From assembly GCA_947473805.1 (NCBI GenBank), contig CANJGB010000006.1, positions 59,938 to 123,937 on the forward strand: a stretch of 64,000 nucleotides of DNA, given 5' to 3'. Each line of letters opens with the position of its first letter. The first letter of the stretch is position 1. Position numbers and translations under genes: made by a program. Positions 41,987 through 50,902 of the stretch are shown piece after piece. The stretch is from Alphaproteobacteria bacterium. Its GTDB lineage: Bacteria; Pseudomonadota; Alphaproteobacteria; Ferrovibrionales; Ferrovibrionaceae. The notes beneath the pieces were generated by a model. That model was given only the letters and a program-made list of their open reading frames with translations. It made no database searches and was not told the DNA's origin.

Positions 41987-43350
41987 TTCACGTTCCCGTT
42001 GCGAAAGGCCGCCGCCGGATGCGTGGCCGGCAGGCGCGGCCCGCCGCCCAGCTTTTCGCGCATCGTGCCGGGTGTGTAGGCCTTCTTGTAATAGCCGCGA
42101 CTCTGCAATATTGGCACGACCAGCTCGACAAACTCCTCGACGCTGCCGGGCATGACCAGACGCGCCAGGTTGAAGCCATCGATGCCGCCCATGTCGACCC
42201 ATTCGATCATGGTGTTGGCGACCTGTTCCGGCGAGCCGACCAGCAGCAGGTTGCGCCCGGAGACCGCCATTTCCTCGGCCACCTGCCGCACGGTGAAGAC
42301 GCGGTCCTTGCGCTGGGTCAGCGCCTCCATCGCGGTCTGGTTCGCGTCGGTCTTCTGGTAGGCGATCGGCTCATCGAGGGGATATTTCGCAAGGTCGATG
42401 TTCAGGCTGGCCGACACGTGGCACAGCACCGCATCCACGGTGGCGTACTTGCGATATTCCTCGTAGCGCGCGCGCGCGGCGGACTCCGTCTTCGCCACGA
42501 TGACGCTGAGGCCAGCGAAGAACTTGATATCGGCGGGGTCGCGTCCAAACGTGGCCGCCTGGGCGCGCGTCTCGGCAATCTTCTGCTTCATCACGGCCGG
42601 CACCGGGCCGTTGATGAAAATGCATTCCGAGTGCTTTGCCGCAAAGGCTGCGCCGCGCGCCGAGGCGCCGGCCTGGAAGATGACCGGCGTGCGCTGCGGC
42701 GATGGCTGGCTCATATGGGCGCCGTCCAGCCTGTAATGCGTGCCGCGGTGATGCACCTCGTGCACCTTGGCGGGATCGGCGTAGATGCCGGCGGCGCGGT
42801 CGGCGACCACCGCATCGTCATCCCATGAGCCTTCCCACAGCTTGTACATGAGGTCGAGATACTCTTCCGCCATGTCGTAGCGCTCGTCGTGCGCCGGCAT
42901 GGCGTCGCGGCCGGCCGCGCGCGCGCCGCTGTTCAGGATGCCGGTCACCACGTTCCAGGCGATGCGGCCGCCGGTCAGGTGGTCCAGTGTCGAGATGCGG
43001 CGGGCGAACATGTAGGGCGGCTCGTACAGCAGGTTTCCCGTGGTGCCGAAGCACAGATGCTCGGTCACCGCCGCCATGGCCGGCACGACCATAACGGGGT
43101 CGTTTTCGGGCACCTGGACGGCGCGGGTGATGGCGGCATCCTTGTTGCCGCCATAGACGTCATAGACACCGATGGTATCGGCCTGGAACAGGGCATCGAA
43201 CTTTCCCGCCTCGAGCAGGCGGGCATAGTCGAGCCAGTAGCGCATGGTGTTGAACTCGACCGAGCGGTCGCGCGGATGCCGCCAGATGCCTTGGGCCAGG
43301 AAACTGGCGCAGTTCATGTCGAGGGCATTCAGAAACATTTCGCGAGCCAT
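41983..43350 (-). CDS. NtaA/SnaA/DszA-family flavin-dependent monooxygenase
   Basis: A 455-aa luciferase-like enzyme of the large subgroup that includes nitrilotriacetate monooxygenase (NtaA), DszA and EDTA monooxygenase. Characteristic parts are the opening LNALDMNCASFLAQGIWRHP, LLEAGKFDALFQADT, EPPYMFARRISTLDHLTGGR, AWNVVTG and PVIFQAGASARG. It needs FMNH2 from a separate reductase, which is not seen here. The ATG at 43350 has GGGGAG upstream. It is the first gene of a two-gene unit with the VOC protein and converges on the plus-strand block with two other LLM enzymes. Confidence 0.92.
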   Translation of the reverse strand: MAREMFLNALDMNCASFLAQGIWRHPRDRSVEFNTMRYWLDYARLLEAGKFDALFQADTIGVYDVYGGNKDAAITRAVQVPENDPVMVVPAMAAVTEHLCFGTTGNLLYEPPYMFARRISTLDHLTGGRIAWNVVTGILNSGARAAGRDAMPAHDERYDMAEEYLDLMYKLWEGSWDDDAVVADRAAGIYADPAKVHEVHHRGTHYRLDGAHMSQPSPQRTPVIFQAGASARGAAFAAKHSECIFINGPVPAVMKQKIAETRAQAATFGRDPADIKFFAGLSVIVAKTESAARARYEEYRKYATVDAVLCHVSASLNIDLAKYPLDEPIAYQKTDANQTAMEALTQRKDRVFTVRQVAEEMAVSGRNLLLVGSPEQVANTMIEWVDMGGIDGFNLARLVMPGSVEEFVELVVPILQSRGYYKKAYTPGTMREKLGGGPRLPATHPAAAFRNGNVK

Positions 43351-43370
43351 GCCCAACTCCCCATAGAGTT

Positions 43371-43408
43371 AACCCGGCCCGGGACATCGCGTGCCCGGAC
43401 CGGGTTTT
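43371..43408. terminator. GC-rich hairpin between the DegT-fold gene and the monooxygenase gene
   Basis: AACCCGGCCCGGG (43371-43383) faces CCCGGACCGGGTT (43394-43406), a 13-bp stem with one G-U pair and a 10-nt loop. On the plus strand TTTTG follows; on the minus strand only two T residues lie in the stem. It follows the DegT-fold stop by about 20 nt and probably limits readthrough into the monooxygenase gene. Confidence 0.65.
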
Positions 43409-43425
43409 GTCGCAGCGTCGGACTG

Positions 43426-44658
43426 TTACACGCTCTTCTTGTACTGGTGCAGGGCCATGAAGTCCTCCAGCACCTCGTACAGGTACTCGCAGTCGTCCTC
43501 GGTCATGGTCGGGTGACACGGCAGCGTCACGCCGTGGCGCATGATCTGGTCGGCCACGGGGTAACCTTCCGCATCGGCGCGGTAGGTCTTGCCCTTCATC
43601 ATCGGGTGGCGCGTCATATTGCCCGAAAAGATCACCCGCGTGGTGATGTCGTTGTCTTCCATATGGACTTGCAGGTCGCGCCGGCTCCAGCCCAGTTCGG
43701 GGCGCAGCTGGATGGGGTAGTACAGCCACGTCGTCTGCACGTCGGGCGACTGCCGCGTCGGTATGAAGACATCGGGATATTTACGGATGAACGCATCGTG
43801 CATGCGCCAGCGCTTGTCGCGCAGCTGCCAGAACATGTCCAGCTTGTTCAGCTGTTCGTGGCCGAAGGCGGCGCCGGCCTCGTTCGGGATGAAGCCGTAG
43901 GCGACGTCCTCGAAGATGAACTTGCCGTCATAGGGGATGCCGTCCATGTCCTCGAGGAAGCGGCCGTCGTTGTTGTCCTTCAGCGAGCCGTGGATGTACT
44001 TCTCGGAAGAACGGCCCCAGCAGCGCAGCATCAGGCCCTTGTCCCACAAAGCCTCGTCGTCCAGCGCGACCAGCCCGCCATTGCCCAGGCAGGTGATGAT
44101 GTGGAAGATGGAGAAGCTGGTGACGCTGATATCGGCGCGCTTGCCCGGCGGCGTGCCGCGCAGCTTGGCGCCCAGCGTGTCGCACGAATCCTCGATCAGC
44201 AGGATCTTGTGCTTGTCAGCGATGGCGCGCAGCTTGTCCCAGTCGGGAATGCCGCCGATCAGGTTCGGCACCAGCATGGCCTTGGTCTTCGGGCCGATCA
44301 TCTTCTCGATCTTGGTGACATCGACCTGGTAGGTGTCGAGCTCGACCTCGAGAAACACCGGTACATAGCCGGCGTGGATAATGCTCGCCACATCGGTCGA
44401 GAACGTCAGGACCGGGGTCAGGACTTCCGAACCCTTGGGCAGGTTGATCAGGTGCATGGCCAGCATCAGCGCCGAACTGCCGGAATTGACCATCACGCCG
44501 TACTTGTGGCCCATCAGCTCGGCGCAGCGCTTTTCGAAGGAACGGACATTCTCGCCCACCGCCATGCCGGTCTGCATGACCTTCACGACGGCGTCGATCT
44601 CCTTCTGGTCGATCATCGCGCCGCCGTACTCGATTTTACGCCGCTGGCGTGTGGGCAT
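43426..44658 (-). CDS. DegT/DnrJ/EryC1/StrS-fold PLP enzyme with His in place of the catalytic Lys (RfbH/ColD-like)
   Basis: A 410-aa fold-type I PLP enzyme. It aligns with the family through LTPVLTFSTDVASII, the PLP Asp in EDSCDTLGA (D157) and SFSIFHIITC. In aminotransferases the sixth residue of that last block is the Schiff-base Lys; here it is H186, as in the sugar 3-dehydratases RfbH/E1 and ColD. LRCWGRSSEKY also resembles RfbH (DWGRDCWC), but the Fe-S cysteines are missing. No sugar-nucleotide gene is nearby. GGGAGGA precedes the ATG. A LysR gene is divergent from it. Dehydratase-like chemistry is more likely than transamination. Confidence 0.85.
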   Translation of the reverse strand: MPTRQRRKIEYGGAMIDQKEIDAVVKVMQTGMAVGENVRSFEKRCAELMGHKYGVMVNSGSSALMLAMHLINLPKGSEVLTPVLTFSTDVASIIHAGYVPVFLEVELDTYQVDVTKIEKMIGPKTKAMLVPNLIGGIPDWDKLRAIADKHKILLIEDSCDTLGAKLRGTPPGKRADISVTSFSIFHIITCLGNGGLVALDDEALWDKGLMLRCWGRSSEKYIHGSLKDNNDGRFLEDMDGIPYDGKFIFEDVAYGFIPNEAGAAFGHEQLNKLDMFWQLRDKRWRMHDAFIRKYPDVFIPTRQSPDVQTTWLYYPIQLRPELGWSRRDLQVHMEDNDITTRVIFSGNMTRHPMMKGKTYRADAEGYPVADQIMRHGVTLPCHPTMTEDDCEYLYEVLEDFMALHQYKKSV

Positions 44659-44733
44659 TTTTCATCCTCCCTGGAATTGCCGGCGCAGGCTAGGCCCTGG
44701 CCGCCGCCGTCACCAGTGATATGATCTGCGCTG

Positions 44734-44754
44734 CTTATCTGTTTTTTTCATAAG
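44734..44754. promoter_or_regulatory. LysR-type operator candidate (T-N11-A)
   Basis: CTTAT (44734-44738) and ATAAG (44750-44754) form an inverted repeat with 11 nt between, the T-N11-A form bound by LysR regulators. It lies 8 nt before the LysR start and about 75 nt upstream of the divergent DegT-fold start, so it probably controls both. Confidence 0.6.
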
Positions 44755-44762
44755 AGCCTGAT

Positions 44763-45659
44763 ATGGACCTGCGGGCGCTTCGCTACTTCCTGGCCGCCGC
44801 CGAAACCCAGAACCTGAGTCGTGCGGCGGAAAGCCTGAACGTCGTGCAATCCGCCCTGTCGCACCAGATTCGCGGGCTGGAGGAGGAACTGGGCGCCAGC
44901 CTGTTCGAACGCCACGGCCGCCGCATCCGGCTGTCGGCCATTGGCGGCGTGTTCCGGGAAGAGGCGAAACGCATCCTCGCCAATGTGGACCAGGCCAAGC
45001 ACCGCGTCGACCGCGCGGTCGAGGGCGAGTTCGGCACTCTGCGGGTCGGCTTCCAGACGGTCGCCTGCCGCAACCGGCTGGTGTCGGAGTCGTTGCTGTC
45101 CTTCCGGGAGCGCCACCCTGACGTGGAACTGAAACTTTCGTCGATGACAGGCGCGGCGCTGTTGGACGGCATCCGTACCGGCACGTTCGACGCCGGATTC
45201 CTGCACCTGCCGGTCGAGCACCCGGACCTGAAGAAGATTCACTTCGAAACGTCCGACTGGGTGCTGGCCCTGCCGCGCAACCATCCGCTCGCGGCGCGGC
45301 GCGGCCTGAAGCTGAAGCACCTGCAGGGCCAGCCGTTCATCTGGCTGCCGCGCGACATCGCACCGGTCCTGTACGACCGCATGACGGCCATCTGCCATGC
45401 CGGCGGCCTGGCGCCGTGGATCGTGCAGGAGGCATTCGACGAGGTTATGATGGTGAACCTCGTGGCGGTCGGCATGGGGCTGTCGTTTGTCATCGACAGC
45501 GCACGCGGTACCTGGCCGGAAGACATGGTGGCGTTCCGGCGCGTCAGCGATTTCTCGCTGCCCCTGCCGCTCTGCTTCGTCTGGCGAGGCGACAATGAGT
45601 CCGCCCCGCTGAAGCGTCTCAGCGGCGTGGTCGCGCAGGTGAAAAAAGGACTGGGTTAG
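44763..45659 (+). CDS. LysR-family transcriptional regulator
   Basis: A 298-aa LysR regulator with a full N-terminus (MDLRALRYFLAAAE) and helix-turn-helix (SRAAESLNVVQSALSHQIRGLEEELG). The effector domain contains FGTLRVGFQTVACRNRL and GTFDAGFLHLPVEHPD, resembling regulators of aromatic and dicarboxylate catabolism. It is divergent from the DegT-fold gene with 104 nt between and a T-N11-A box in that gap. It is followed 10 nt later by a glutathione S-transferase gene, so it may be cotranscribed with it. Confidence 0.93.
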   Translation: MDLRALRYFLAAAETQNLSRAAESLNVVQSALSHQIRGLEEELGASLFERHGRRIRLSAIGGVFREEAKRILANVDQAKHRVDRAVEGEFGTLRVGFQTVACRNRLVSESLLSFRERHPDVELKLSSMTGAALLDGIRTGTFDAGFLHLPVEHPDLKKIHFETSDWVLALPRNHPLAARRGLKLKHLQGQPFIWLPRDIAPVLYDRMTAICHAGGLAPWIVQEAFDEVMMVNLVAVGMGLSFVIDSARGTWPEDMVAFRRVSDFSLPLPLCFVWRGDNESAPLKRLSGVVAQVKKGLG

Positions 45660-45669
45660 GAGGTCTAGG

Positions 45670-46329
45670 ATGTCGCTCGTGCTGTACGGTCACCCCTTCT
45701 CCTCCTACACGCAGAAGGCTCTTGTAGCGCTGTACGAGAACGGCACCCGCTTCGAGTTTCGCTGCATCGCCCCGGATGAGCCGGAAAATTCGGCCGAGTG
45801 GCTGCGGCGCTGGCCGCTGCGAAAATTTCCGCTGCTGGTCGACGGCGGGCGCCAGTTCGCCGAGACCAGCGTCATCATCGAATATTTTCAGCTTGCCCAT
45901 CCGGGGCCCATGCGCCTGCTGCCCATCGACCCGATGGCCGCGCTTGATGTGCGTTTCCTCGACCGCTTCTTCGACCTGCACGTCATGAACATGATGCAGC
46001 TCGCCGTGGACGGCGCGCTCACCGGCGACCCGGTGAAGCGCAAGGATGGCATGGCCATGGCGGTTGAAAAACTGGACCGCGCCTATGCGTGGCTGGAGGG
46101 GCATCTTGCCGGCCGCACCTGGGCCGCCGGCGCGGCCTTCACGCTGGCCGACTGCGCCGCCGCACCCAGTCTGTTCTACGCGGACTGGACGCACTGCATT
46201 CCCGAAAGCTTCCCCATGCTGCGCGCCTATCGGGCGCGGCTGCTCGCCCGCCCCTCTTTCGCGCGCGTGGTGGACGAGGCGCGGCAGTTCCGGCCGCTGT
46301 TCCCGCTGGGCGCGCCCGACCGGGACTAG
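45670..46329 (+). CDS. Glutathione S-transferase family protein
   Basis: A 219-aa GST. The N-terminal thioredoxin-like domain (MSLVLYGHPFSSYTQKALVAL) carries the Ser pair expected at the glutathione thiol, FPLLVDGG with the cis-Pro, and the Glu-Thr-Ser (ETSVIIEY) glutathione-binding residues. The all-helical C-terminal domain includes FTLADCAAAPSLFY. It could conjugate glutathione to electrophiles or isomerise a ring-cleavage product. It is 10 nt downstream of a LysR gene and overlaps the convergent VOC-like gene by 4 nt. Confidence 0.92.
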   Translation: MSLVLYGHPFSSYTQKALVALYENGTRFEFRCIAPDEPENSAEWLRRWPLRKFPLLVDGGRQFAETSVIIEYFQLAHPGPMRLLPIDPMAALDVRFLDRFFDLHVMNMMQLAVDGALTGDPVKRKDGMAMAVEKLDRAYAWLEGHLAGRTWAAGAAFTLADCAAAPSLFYADWTHCIPESFPMLRAYRARLLARPSFARVVDEARQFRPLFPLGAPDRD

Positions 46330-46916
46330 GCGGCCTGCAGCACTGGCGAGGGCGACGGCCTGACATCGTCGAGGTACGGCGCTCGGACGGCATCCGGGTC
46401 GTATTCGAAATAATGCTGGATCTCGACTGATTGGCCGAGGGACAACAGGCCCGCCGCAAACAGGTCGGTGCGGACAAACGCCTGCACGAAATGGTTGCCA
46501 TAGGCGCCGGGATCGCCCGGCCGGAAGATCGACGCGATGCCGATCCGGCCGCGCAGCTCGGGATCGTTCAGACCGGCGTCGCGGATGCGGTCCACCGTCG
46601 CCCGCCATTCCGCCACCGTCTGCTTGCCGAAGCCGAAATGGAAGAAATGCTGCGGCCCGCGGTCCAACGCGTCCGCGAAACGCGATTCCGCACCGAACTT
46701 CGGGTCATCGCGGCGGCGCTGCTGTAGCGCCTGTTCGAACGTCCATTGCTCCGGCGTCACCTCGGACGCGAACACATGACCATCGGCCTTAAACCAGATG
46801 CCGCCATCGTCGGTCACGTTGCAGCCCAGCAGTTCGAATGCCCGCTTCGCCAGCGACCGTCCGCCTGGCGGATAGACCAGTTCAACATGGTTCAAGGTGC
46901 CGAGACGTAGTGCCAT
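46326..46916 (-). CDS. VOC-like (glyoxalase-fold) hypothetical protein
   Basis: A 196-aa protein that opens LNHVELVYPPGGRSLAKRAFELLGC, a typical VOC first module with the N-terminal metal His (H10). The middle contains HFFHFGFGKQTVAEWRATVDRIR and GNHFVQAFVRTDLFAAGL, a likely second module with another His. It is not similar to the three VOC proteins with the WDG tail. GGGGGAGGGCGAC precedes the ATG. It follows the P450 gene by 12 nt in the same direction, suggesting it works on the P450 product or substrate. Confidence 0.75.
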   Translation of the reverse strand: MALRLGTLNHVELVYPPGGRSLAKRAFELLGCNVTDDGGIWFKADGHVFASEVTPEQWTFEQALQQRRRDDPKFGAESRFADALDRGPQHFFHFGFGKQTVAEWRATVDRIRDAGLNDPELRGRIGIASIFRPGDPGAYGNHFVQAFVRTDLFAAGLLSLGQSVEIQHYFEYDPDAVRAPYLDDVRPSPSPVLQAA

Positions 46917-46928
46917 GTCGCCCTCCCC

Positions 46929-48161
46929 CTAGTGCGAAGGCCGTACCTCGAACGAGATTGGCATGGAATCCGGCCCACAGATGACGCCCACCGGCTTTAC
47001 GTCGATCTCGCCCGCCAGGCGGACATTCTGCAGGCGTTCGGTCAGGACGCTGAGCGATTCGCCCATTTCCGCCTTGGCCAGCGCAATGCCGATGCAGTAG
47101 TGCGCGCCATAGCCGAAGCCGATGTCGTACCACGGCTCGGGACGGTACAGGTCGAACTTGCTTGGATCGGGGAAGGCCGCGGGGTCGCGTCCGGCGGCCG
47201 CCAGGTTCAGCACGACGATATCGCCCTCGCGGAACTTCTCGCCGCCAAGTTCCAGATCGCCGGCCAGGATTTTCACCTGGCGCGGCACGGCCGGGTACAG
47301 CCGCATGGACTCGTTCACTGCGGACGGGATCAGGTCTGGCCGGGCACGAATGGTGTCCCACTCCCCTGACTCGATCAGGCAGCGCACGGCGGAACCCAGC
47401 TGGTAACGCGTGGTGTCGTGGCCCGCGAGCAGCATGCCGGCAATGCTCCACACCAGCTGCGCCTCGGTCAGCTTGTCGCCGCCTTCCTGCGCGTCGATCA
47501 GGTCGCTGATGAAGTCGTTGGCGCGCTTCTCGCGCCTTTTTGCCACCAGCCGCGCGCTGTACTCGGCGACCGCGCCGAATGACTTGTCGAGCTGGGGAAT
47601 GACCGGCGCCAGCGGAATCTGTCCCAGCAGGCGCTGGTCCACCGTGGCGTTCTCGAACAGCGGTACATCCTCGGGGTCGATGCCGAGGAAGCGGGCGATC
47701 ACGCCAATGGAAAGATGGTGCGAGAAGTCGCGCACGAAATCGGCGCTGCCCTTGGCGATCATCCGGTCGATGAGCTTGTTGGCAATGTCACGGATCATCG
47801 GTTTCGCCGCGTCGATCCGGCGCGGCGTAAATCCCTTGACCAGGATCGGCCGCAGGCGGTCGTGGTTCTCCGGCGTGGTGAGGTTGATATTTCCCTCGAC
47901 CAGATAGGCCATGATCTGGCTGTCCTTCGGCACGCCGAGCTTTTCGAAATAGGCGGGGTTGCGTGGCGTCACCCGGCGATCACGGAACAGCGCACGCACC
48001 AGTTCGTAGGGGAACACCTCGACGCCCTGGATGCCACGGGCAAAGGTGACGCGGTCTCGTCCGGTGCCCAGAAGCGAATTCGGGTCGTCGAGAAAGGCGC
48101 GGGTATGGGTGTTCAACTGCGGCAGCGAAGCGGCGTCAATATAGGCGTTCTGAACGCTCAT
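46929..48161 (-). CDS. Cytochrome P450
   Basis: A 410-aa soluble bacterial P450. The I-helix AGHDTT is at 246-251, the ExxR motif ESMR at 284-287, and the heme block FGYGAHYCIGIALAKAE has its thiolate at C356. All catalytic positions are present. No ferredoxin or ferredoxin reductase gene is adjacent, so redox partners are elsewhere. AAAGGGAGGAACC precedes the ATG. It forms a unit with the downstream VOC-like gene and may be read together with the hybrid kinase upstream (24-nt gap). It probably hydroxylates a terpenoid, fatty acid or aromatic; the family number cannot be assigned by eye. Confidence 0.95.
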   Translation of the reverse strand: MSVQNAYIDAASLPQLNTHTRAFLDDPNSLLGTGRDRVTFARGIQGVEVFPYELVRALFRDRRVTPRNPAYFEKLGVPKDSQIMAYLVEGNINLTTPENHDRLRPILVKGFTPRRIDAAKPMIRDIANKLIDRMIAKGSADFVRDFSHHLSIGVIARFLGIDPEDVPLFENATVDQRLLGQIPLAPVIPQLDKSFGAVAEYSARLVAKRREKRANDFISDLIDAQEGGDKLTEAQLVWSIAGMLLAGHDTTRYQLGSAVRCLIESGEWDTIRARPDLIPSAVNESMRLYPAVPRQVKILAGDLELGGEKFREGDIVVLNLAAAGRDPAAFPDPSKFDLYRPEPWYDIGFGYGAHYCIGIALAKAEMGESLSVLTERLQNVRLAGEIDVKPVGVICGPDSMPISFEVRPSH

Positions 48162-48185
48162 TTTGGTTCCTCCCTTTGGCCTAGG

Positions 48186-50354
48186 CTAGACCCGCGGCGG
48201 CGGCCCGTCGAGTACGCTCCTGATCTTGGTGGCGAGCCGGTCGCGCGTATAGGGCTTGCTCAACAGTTCGACGCCCGGGTCGACGCGGCCGTGGTGAATG
48301 ATGGCGTTCTGCGTATAGCCCGAGGTAAACAGCACCTTCAGGCCGGGCTGCAGCTCGACAGCGCGCTTGGCCATGGTCCGGCTGCTGACATTGCCGGGCA
48401 TGACCACGTCGGTAAACAGCAGGTCGAACGTCGCGCCGCGCTCGAAATGGGCCAGGCCATCCGCGCCACTGTCCGCCTGGGTCACCTGATAGCCGAAATC
48501 TGCGAGCATATCGGCCACGGTAGTGCGCACCACCTCGTCGTCGTCCACCAGCAGAATGGATTCACAGCCCGACATCGGCGCAACAGGCGCGCTGCGCGAG
48601 GGCAGCACCTCGTCCACCACCGAGCGTGGCAGATATATTTTGATCGTCGTGCCCTGGTTCGGCTCGCTGTAAATCTTCAGGTGGCCGCCGGACTGCTTCA
48701 CGAAACCATAAACCATGGACAGGCCCAGGCCGGTGCCCTGCCCCGCCGGCTTGGTGGTGAAGAACGGGTCCAGCGCCCGCGCCACCGTCTCCGCATCCAT
48801 GCCGTGGCCGGTGTCGGTCACGGCGAACAGCACATACTGCCCGGCGGTGACATCAGCATGCTGCGCCGCGTAATCGTCGTCCAGCGCCAGGTTCGACACC
48901 TCGATGGTCAACTTGCCGCCATCGGGCATGGCGTCGCGCGCATTGATCGCCAGGTTCAGCGCCGCCGACTGGAACTGTGTTGGGTCGATCAGCGTGTTCC
49001 ACAGGCCCGGTGCGCCGACGCATTCGACCTCGACCGATGCGCCGACTGCGCGCCGGATCAGCGCCTCGGTCTCGGGCAGCAACTGGCCCAGATTGGTTAC
49101 CTGCGGCTCCAGGGGCTGGCGGCGTGCAAAGGCCAGCAGTTGCGTGGTCAGCTTGGCCGCACGCTCGGCGCCGAGCAACAGCAGCGCAATCCGGTCCTCC
49201 GCTGGCTTGTTGCCGGAAACGGTGCGGCGCAGCAGGTCCAGATTGCCGGTGATGATCGTGAGCAGGTTGTTGAAGTCGTGGGCGATCCCGCCGGTCATCT
49301 GGCCGAGAGCCTCCAGCTTTTGCGCCTGCCGCGAGATCGCCTCGGTACGGCGGCGTTCGGTCACGTCGAGATAGGTGGCGACGAAGCCGCCTTCGTTCAG
49401 GGCATGGACGAAGGTCTGGTAGATGCGGCTGTTGCCCGACTTGTTCTCGACCAGCAGTGACCGGCCCACGCGGCGCGATTCCGCATCCAGGTCGCCGATG
49501 TTCGCGGATAGGCCGGTGCCGCCCTGCGCCACAACCGCCTGGAATTGTGCCAAGGTCATGCCGCTCTGCAACGCCGAAGACCGCACGCGCGCGACGTCCT
49601 CAAACATCGAGCTCCACACCACCAGCCGGCCCTCTGGATCGAAGGCGGTGACGCCCTCACGCACGCTGTCCAGGGTGGCGCGGAGCACCCGCTCCGCCGC
49701 GGCACTGTGCCGGTAGGCGCGGCTGAGCAGCAGCGACCCGACCAGCAGCGCGGCAAAGGCGATCCCCGCACCGCCGAACATGGACAGGCGCACCCGTTCC
49801 TCGGCGATCACCGCCGCCGCCAGCCGCGTACGCAGCAACCCGTCCTCGACGGCCACGAAGTCGGCCACCCCATTTCGGATGTCATCCATCGCCTGGCGGC
49901 CGACGTCATTCAGCATGACGGCGCGTGCGGCGTCGAATCCAGCCGTTCGCATCGTATCGACGGTGGCGCGCAGCACGTTCAGCTTCGTCGTCACGTTGCC
50001 CTGCAGCGTCAGCAGCCGGCGCTGCTGTTCCGGATTGTCCGCGACCAGCGCTTGCAACTGCGCCAGCAGTTCCGGAATCTGCGGCAGCGCGGCTTCATAG
50101 GGGCCGAGATAGGCCTGGTCACCGGTGATCAGGAAACCCCGGCCACCGGCCTCCGCCTCGCCAACCTTTTGCTCGATTGTCTTGGCGACGCGGATGACCT
50201 CGAATGTGTGGGTCACCGCCTCGCGCGAATCGCGTATTCCCGGCAGCGAGCCGAAGAACTGATAGAACATGATGATCGCGAGGAAAACGAACGGGATGAA
50301 CCCGAAGAACGACGCAGCAGCAAGCTGCCGGTAGCTGACGCTGAGCTGGGGCAT
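48186..50354 (-). CDS. Hybrid sensor histidine kinase with CHASE3-like and PAS domains and receiver
   Basis: A 722-aa membrane kinase. TM1 is near residues 14-36, then a CHASE3-type helical periplasmic domain (AEAGGRGFLITGD is the marker), TM2 near 194-212, a PAS domain (LDSVREGVTAFDPEGRLVVW), the phospho-His helix GGIAHDFNNLLTII, an ATPase domain (NLAINARDAMPDGG, GTGLGLSMVYGF) and a receiver (ILLVDDDEVV, LLFTDVVMPG, SKPYTRD). It shares its whole catalytic part with the kinase at 12267 but has a different sensor. It is located between the P450 and the VOC pair in the same direction. Its ligand is unknown. Confidence 0.9.
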   Translation of the reverse strand: MPQLSVSYRQLAAASFFGFIPFVFLAIIMFYQFFGSLPGIRDSREAVTHTFEVIRVAKTIEQKVGEAEAGGRGFLITGDQAYLGPYEAALPQIPELLAQLQALVADNPEQQRRLLTLQGNVTTKLNVLRATVDTMRTAGFDAARAVMLNDVGRQAMDDIRNGVADFVAVEDGLLRTRLAAAVIAEERVRLSMFGGAGIAFAALLVGSLLLSRAYRHSAAAERVLRATLDSVREGVTAFDPEGRLVVWSSMFEDVARVRSSALQSGMTLAQFQAVVAQGGTGLSANIGDLDAESRRVGRSLLVENKSGNSRIYQTFVHALNEGGFVATYLDVTERRRTEAISRQAQKLEALGQMTGGIAHDFNNLLTIITGNLDLLRRTVSGNKPAEDRIALLLLGAERAAKLTTQLLAFARRQPLEPQVTNLGQLLPETEALIRRAVGASVEVECVGAPGLWNTLIDPTQFQSAALNLAINARDAMPDGGKLTIEVSNLALDDDYAAQHADVTAGQYVLFAVTDTGHGMDAETVARALDPFFTTKPAGQGTGLGLSMVYGFVKQSGGHLKIYSEPNQGTTIKIYLPRSVVDEVLPSRSAPVAPMSGCESILLVDDDEVVRTTVADMLADFGYQVTQADSGADGLAHFERGATFDLLFTDVVMPGNVSSRTMAKRAVELQPGLKVLFTSGYTQNAIIHHGRVDPGVELLSKPYTRDRLATKIRSVLDGPPPRV

Positions 50355-50359
50355 GGGTG

Positions 50360-50902
50360 CTAAGTCGCCACGGCCAGCGAATCAAACGAGCGCACGGGAT
50401 CGCGGCCGTCCCAGTCGCGCGCGGCCCGCGCGGCCGCGGCGCGATAGGCAGTACGTCCCGGCGTGGCCTCGGTAAATTCGAGCATATAGTCGGGATTCTG
50501 CGGATGCAGCAGGAAGGCGAAGCGGCCGCGCGCGGTGCCGCCGTCTTGCACCACCTCGTAGCCGGAGGCGAGGGCAAGGTCCAGCTTGGCTGCGAAATCA
50601 ACCGGCCACATGGCAACATGGTGCTGCAGCTGCCGCTCGAACGGTCGTTTCATCCAGTCGAGATAAACCGATGGGCCGTCGTCACGCTGCTGCAGCAGTT
50701 CGATCTGCGTGTCGCCGGCAAATGCCACGCCGACCGACAGGTGCACCGAAACCGGCTGGCCGCGATAGCGCACCGACTCCATCGGCGACCGCTCGGTATA
50801 GAACCACGGCCCGACGCCCATCTCGCGGGCATAGAAGTGCATCAGCCCCCCGATGTCGCGTGTCACAAAGGCGACCTGCATGACCGGGCCGAACCGGCTC
50901 AC
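50360..50902 (-). CDS. VOC-family protein with C-terminal WDGRDPVR tail
   Basis: A 180-aa VOC protein, paralogous to its upstream neighbour and to the protein at 41453. It contains VMQVAFVTRDIGGLMHFY, MGVGPWFYTERSP, QIELLQQ, QHHVAMWP and MLEFTEATPGR, then the tail ending WDGRDPVRSF. The first metal His is again Gln. The start is a GTG at 50902 whose GTGA overlaps the stop of the upstream VOC gene, so the pair is tightly coupled and may form a heterodimer. It lies 5 nt before the hybrid-kinase start. Confidence 0.83.
   Translation of the reverse strand: MSRFGPVMQVAFVTRDIGGLMHFYAREMGVGPWFYTERSPMESVRYRGQPVSVHLSVGVAFAGDTQIELLQQRDDGPSVYLDWMKRPFERQLQHHVAMWPVDFAAKLDLALASGYEVVQDGGTARGRFAFLLHPQNPDYMLEFTEATPGRTAYRAAAARAARDWDGRDPVRSFDSLAVAT

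Noticed and set aside
43426..44658. Straight annotation as a sugar aminotransferase
   Set aside because: The Schiff-base lysine position is His, and no nucleotide-sugar gene is nearby, so transamination is not supported.
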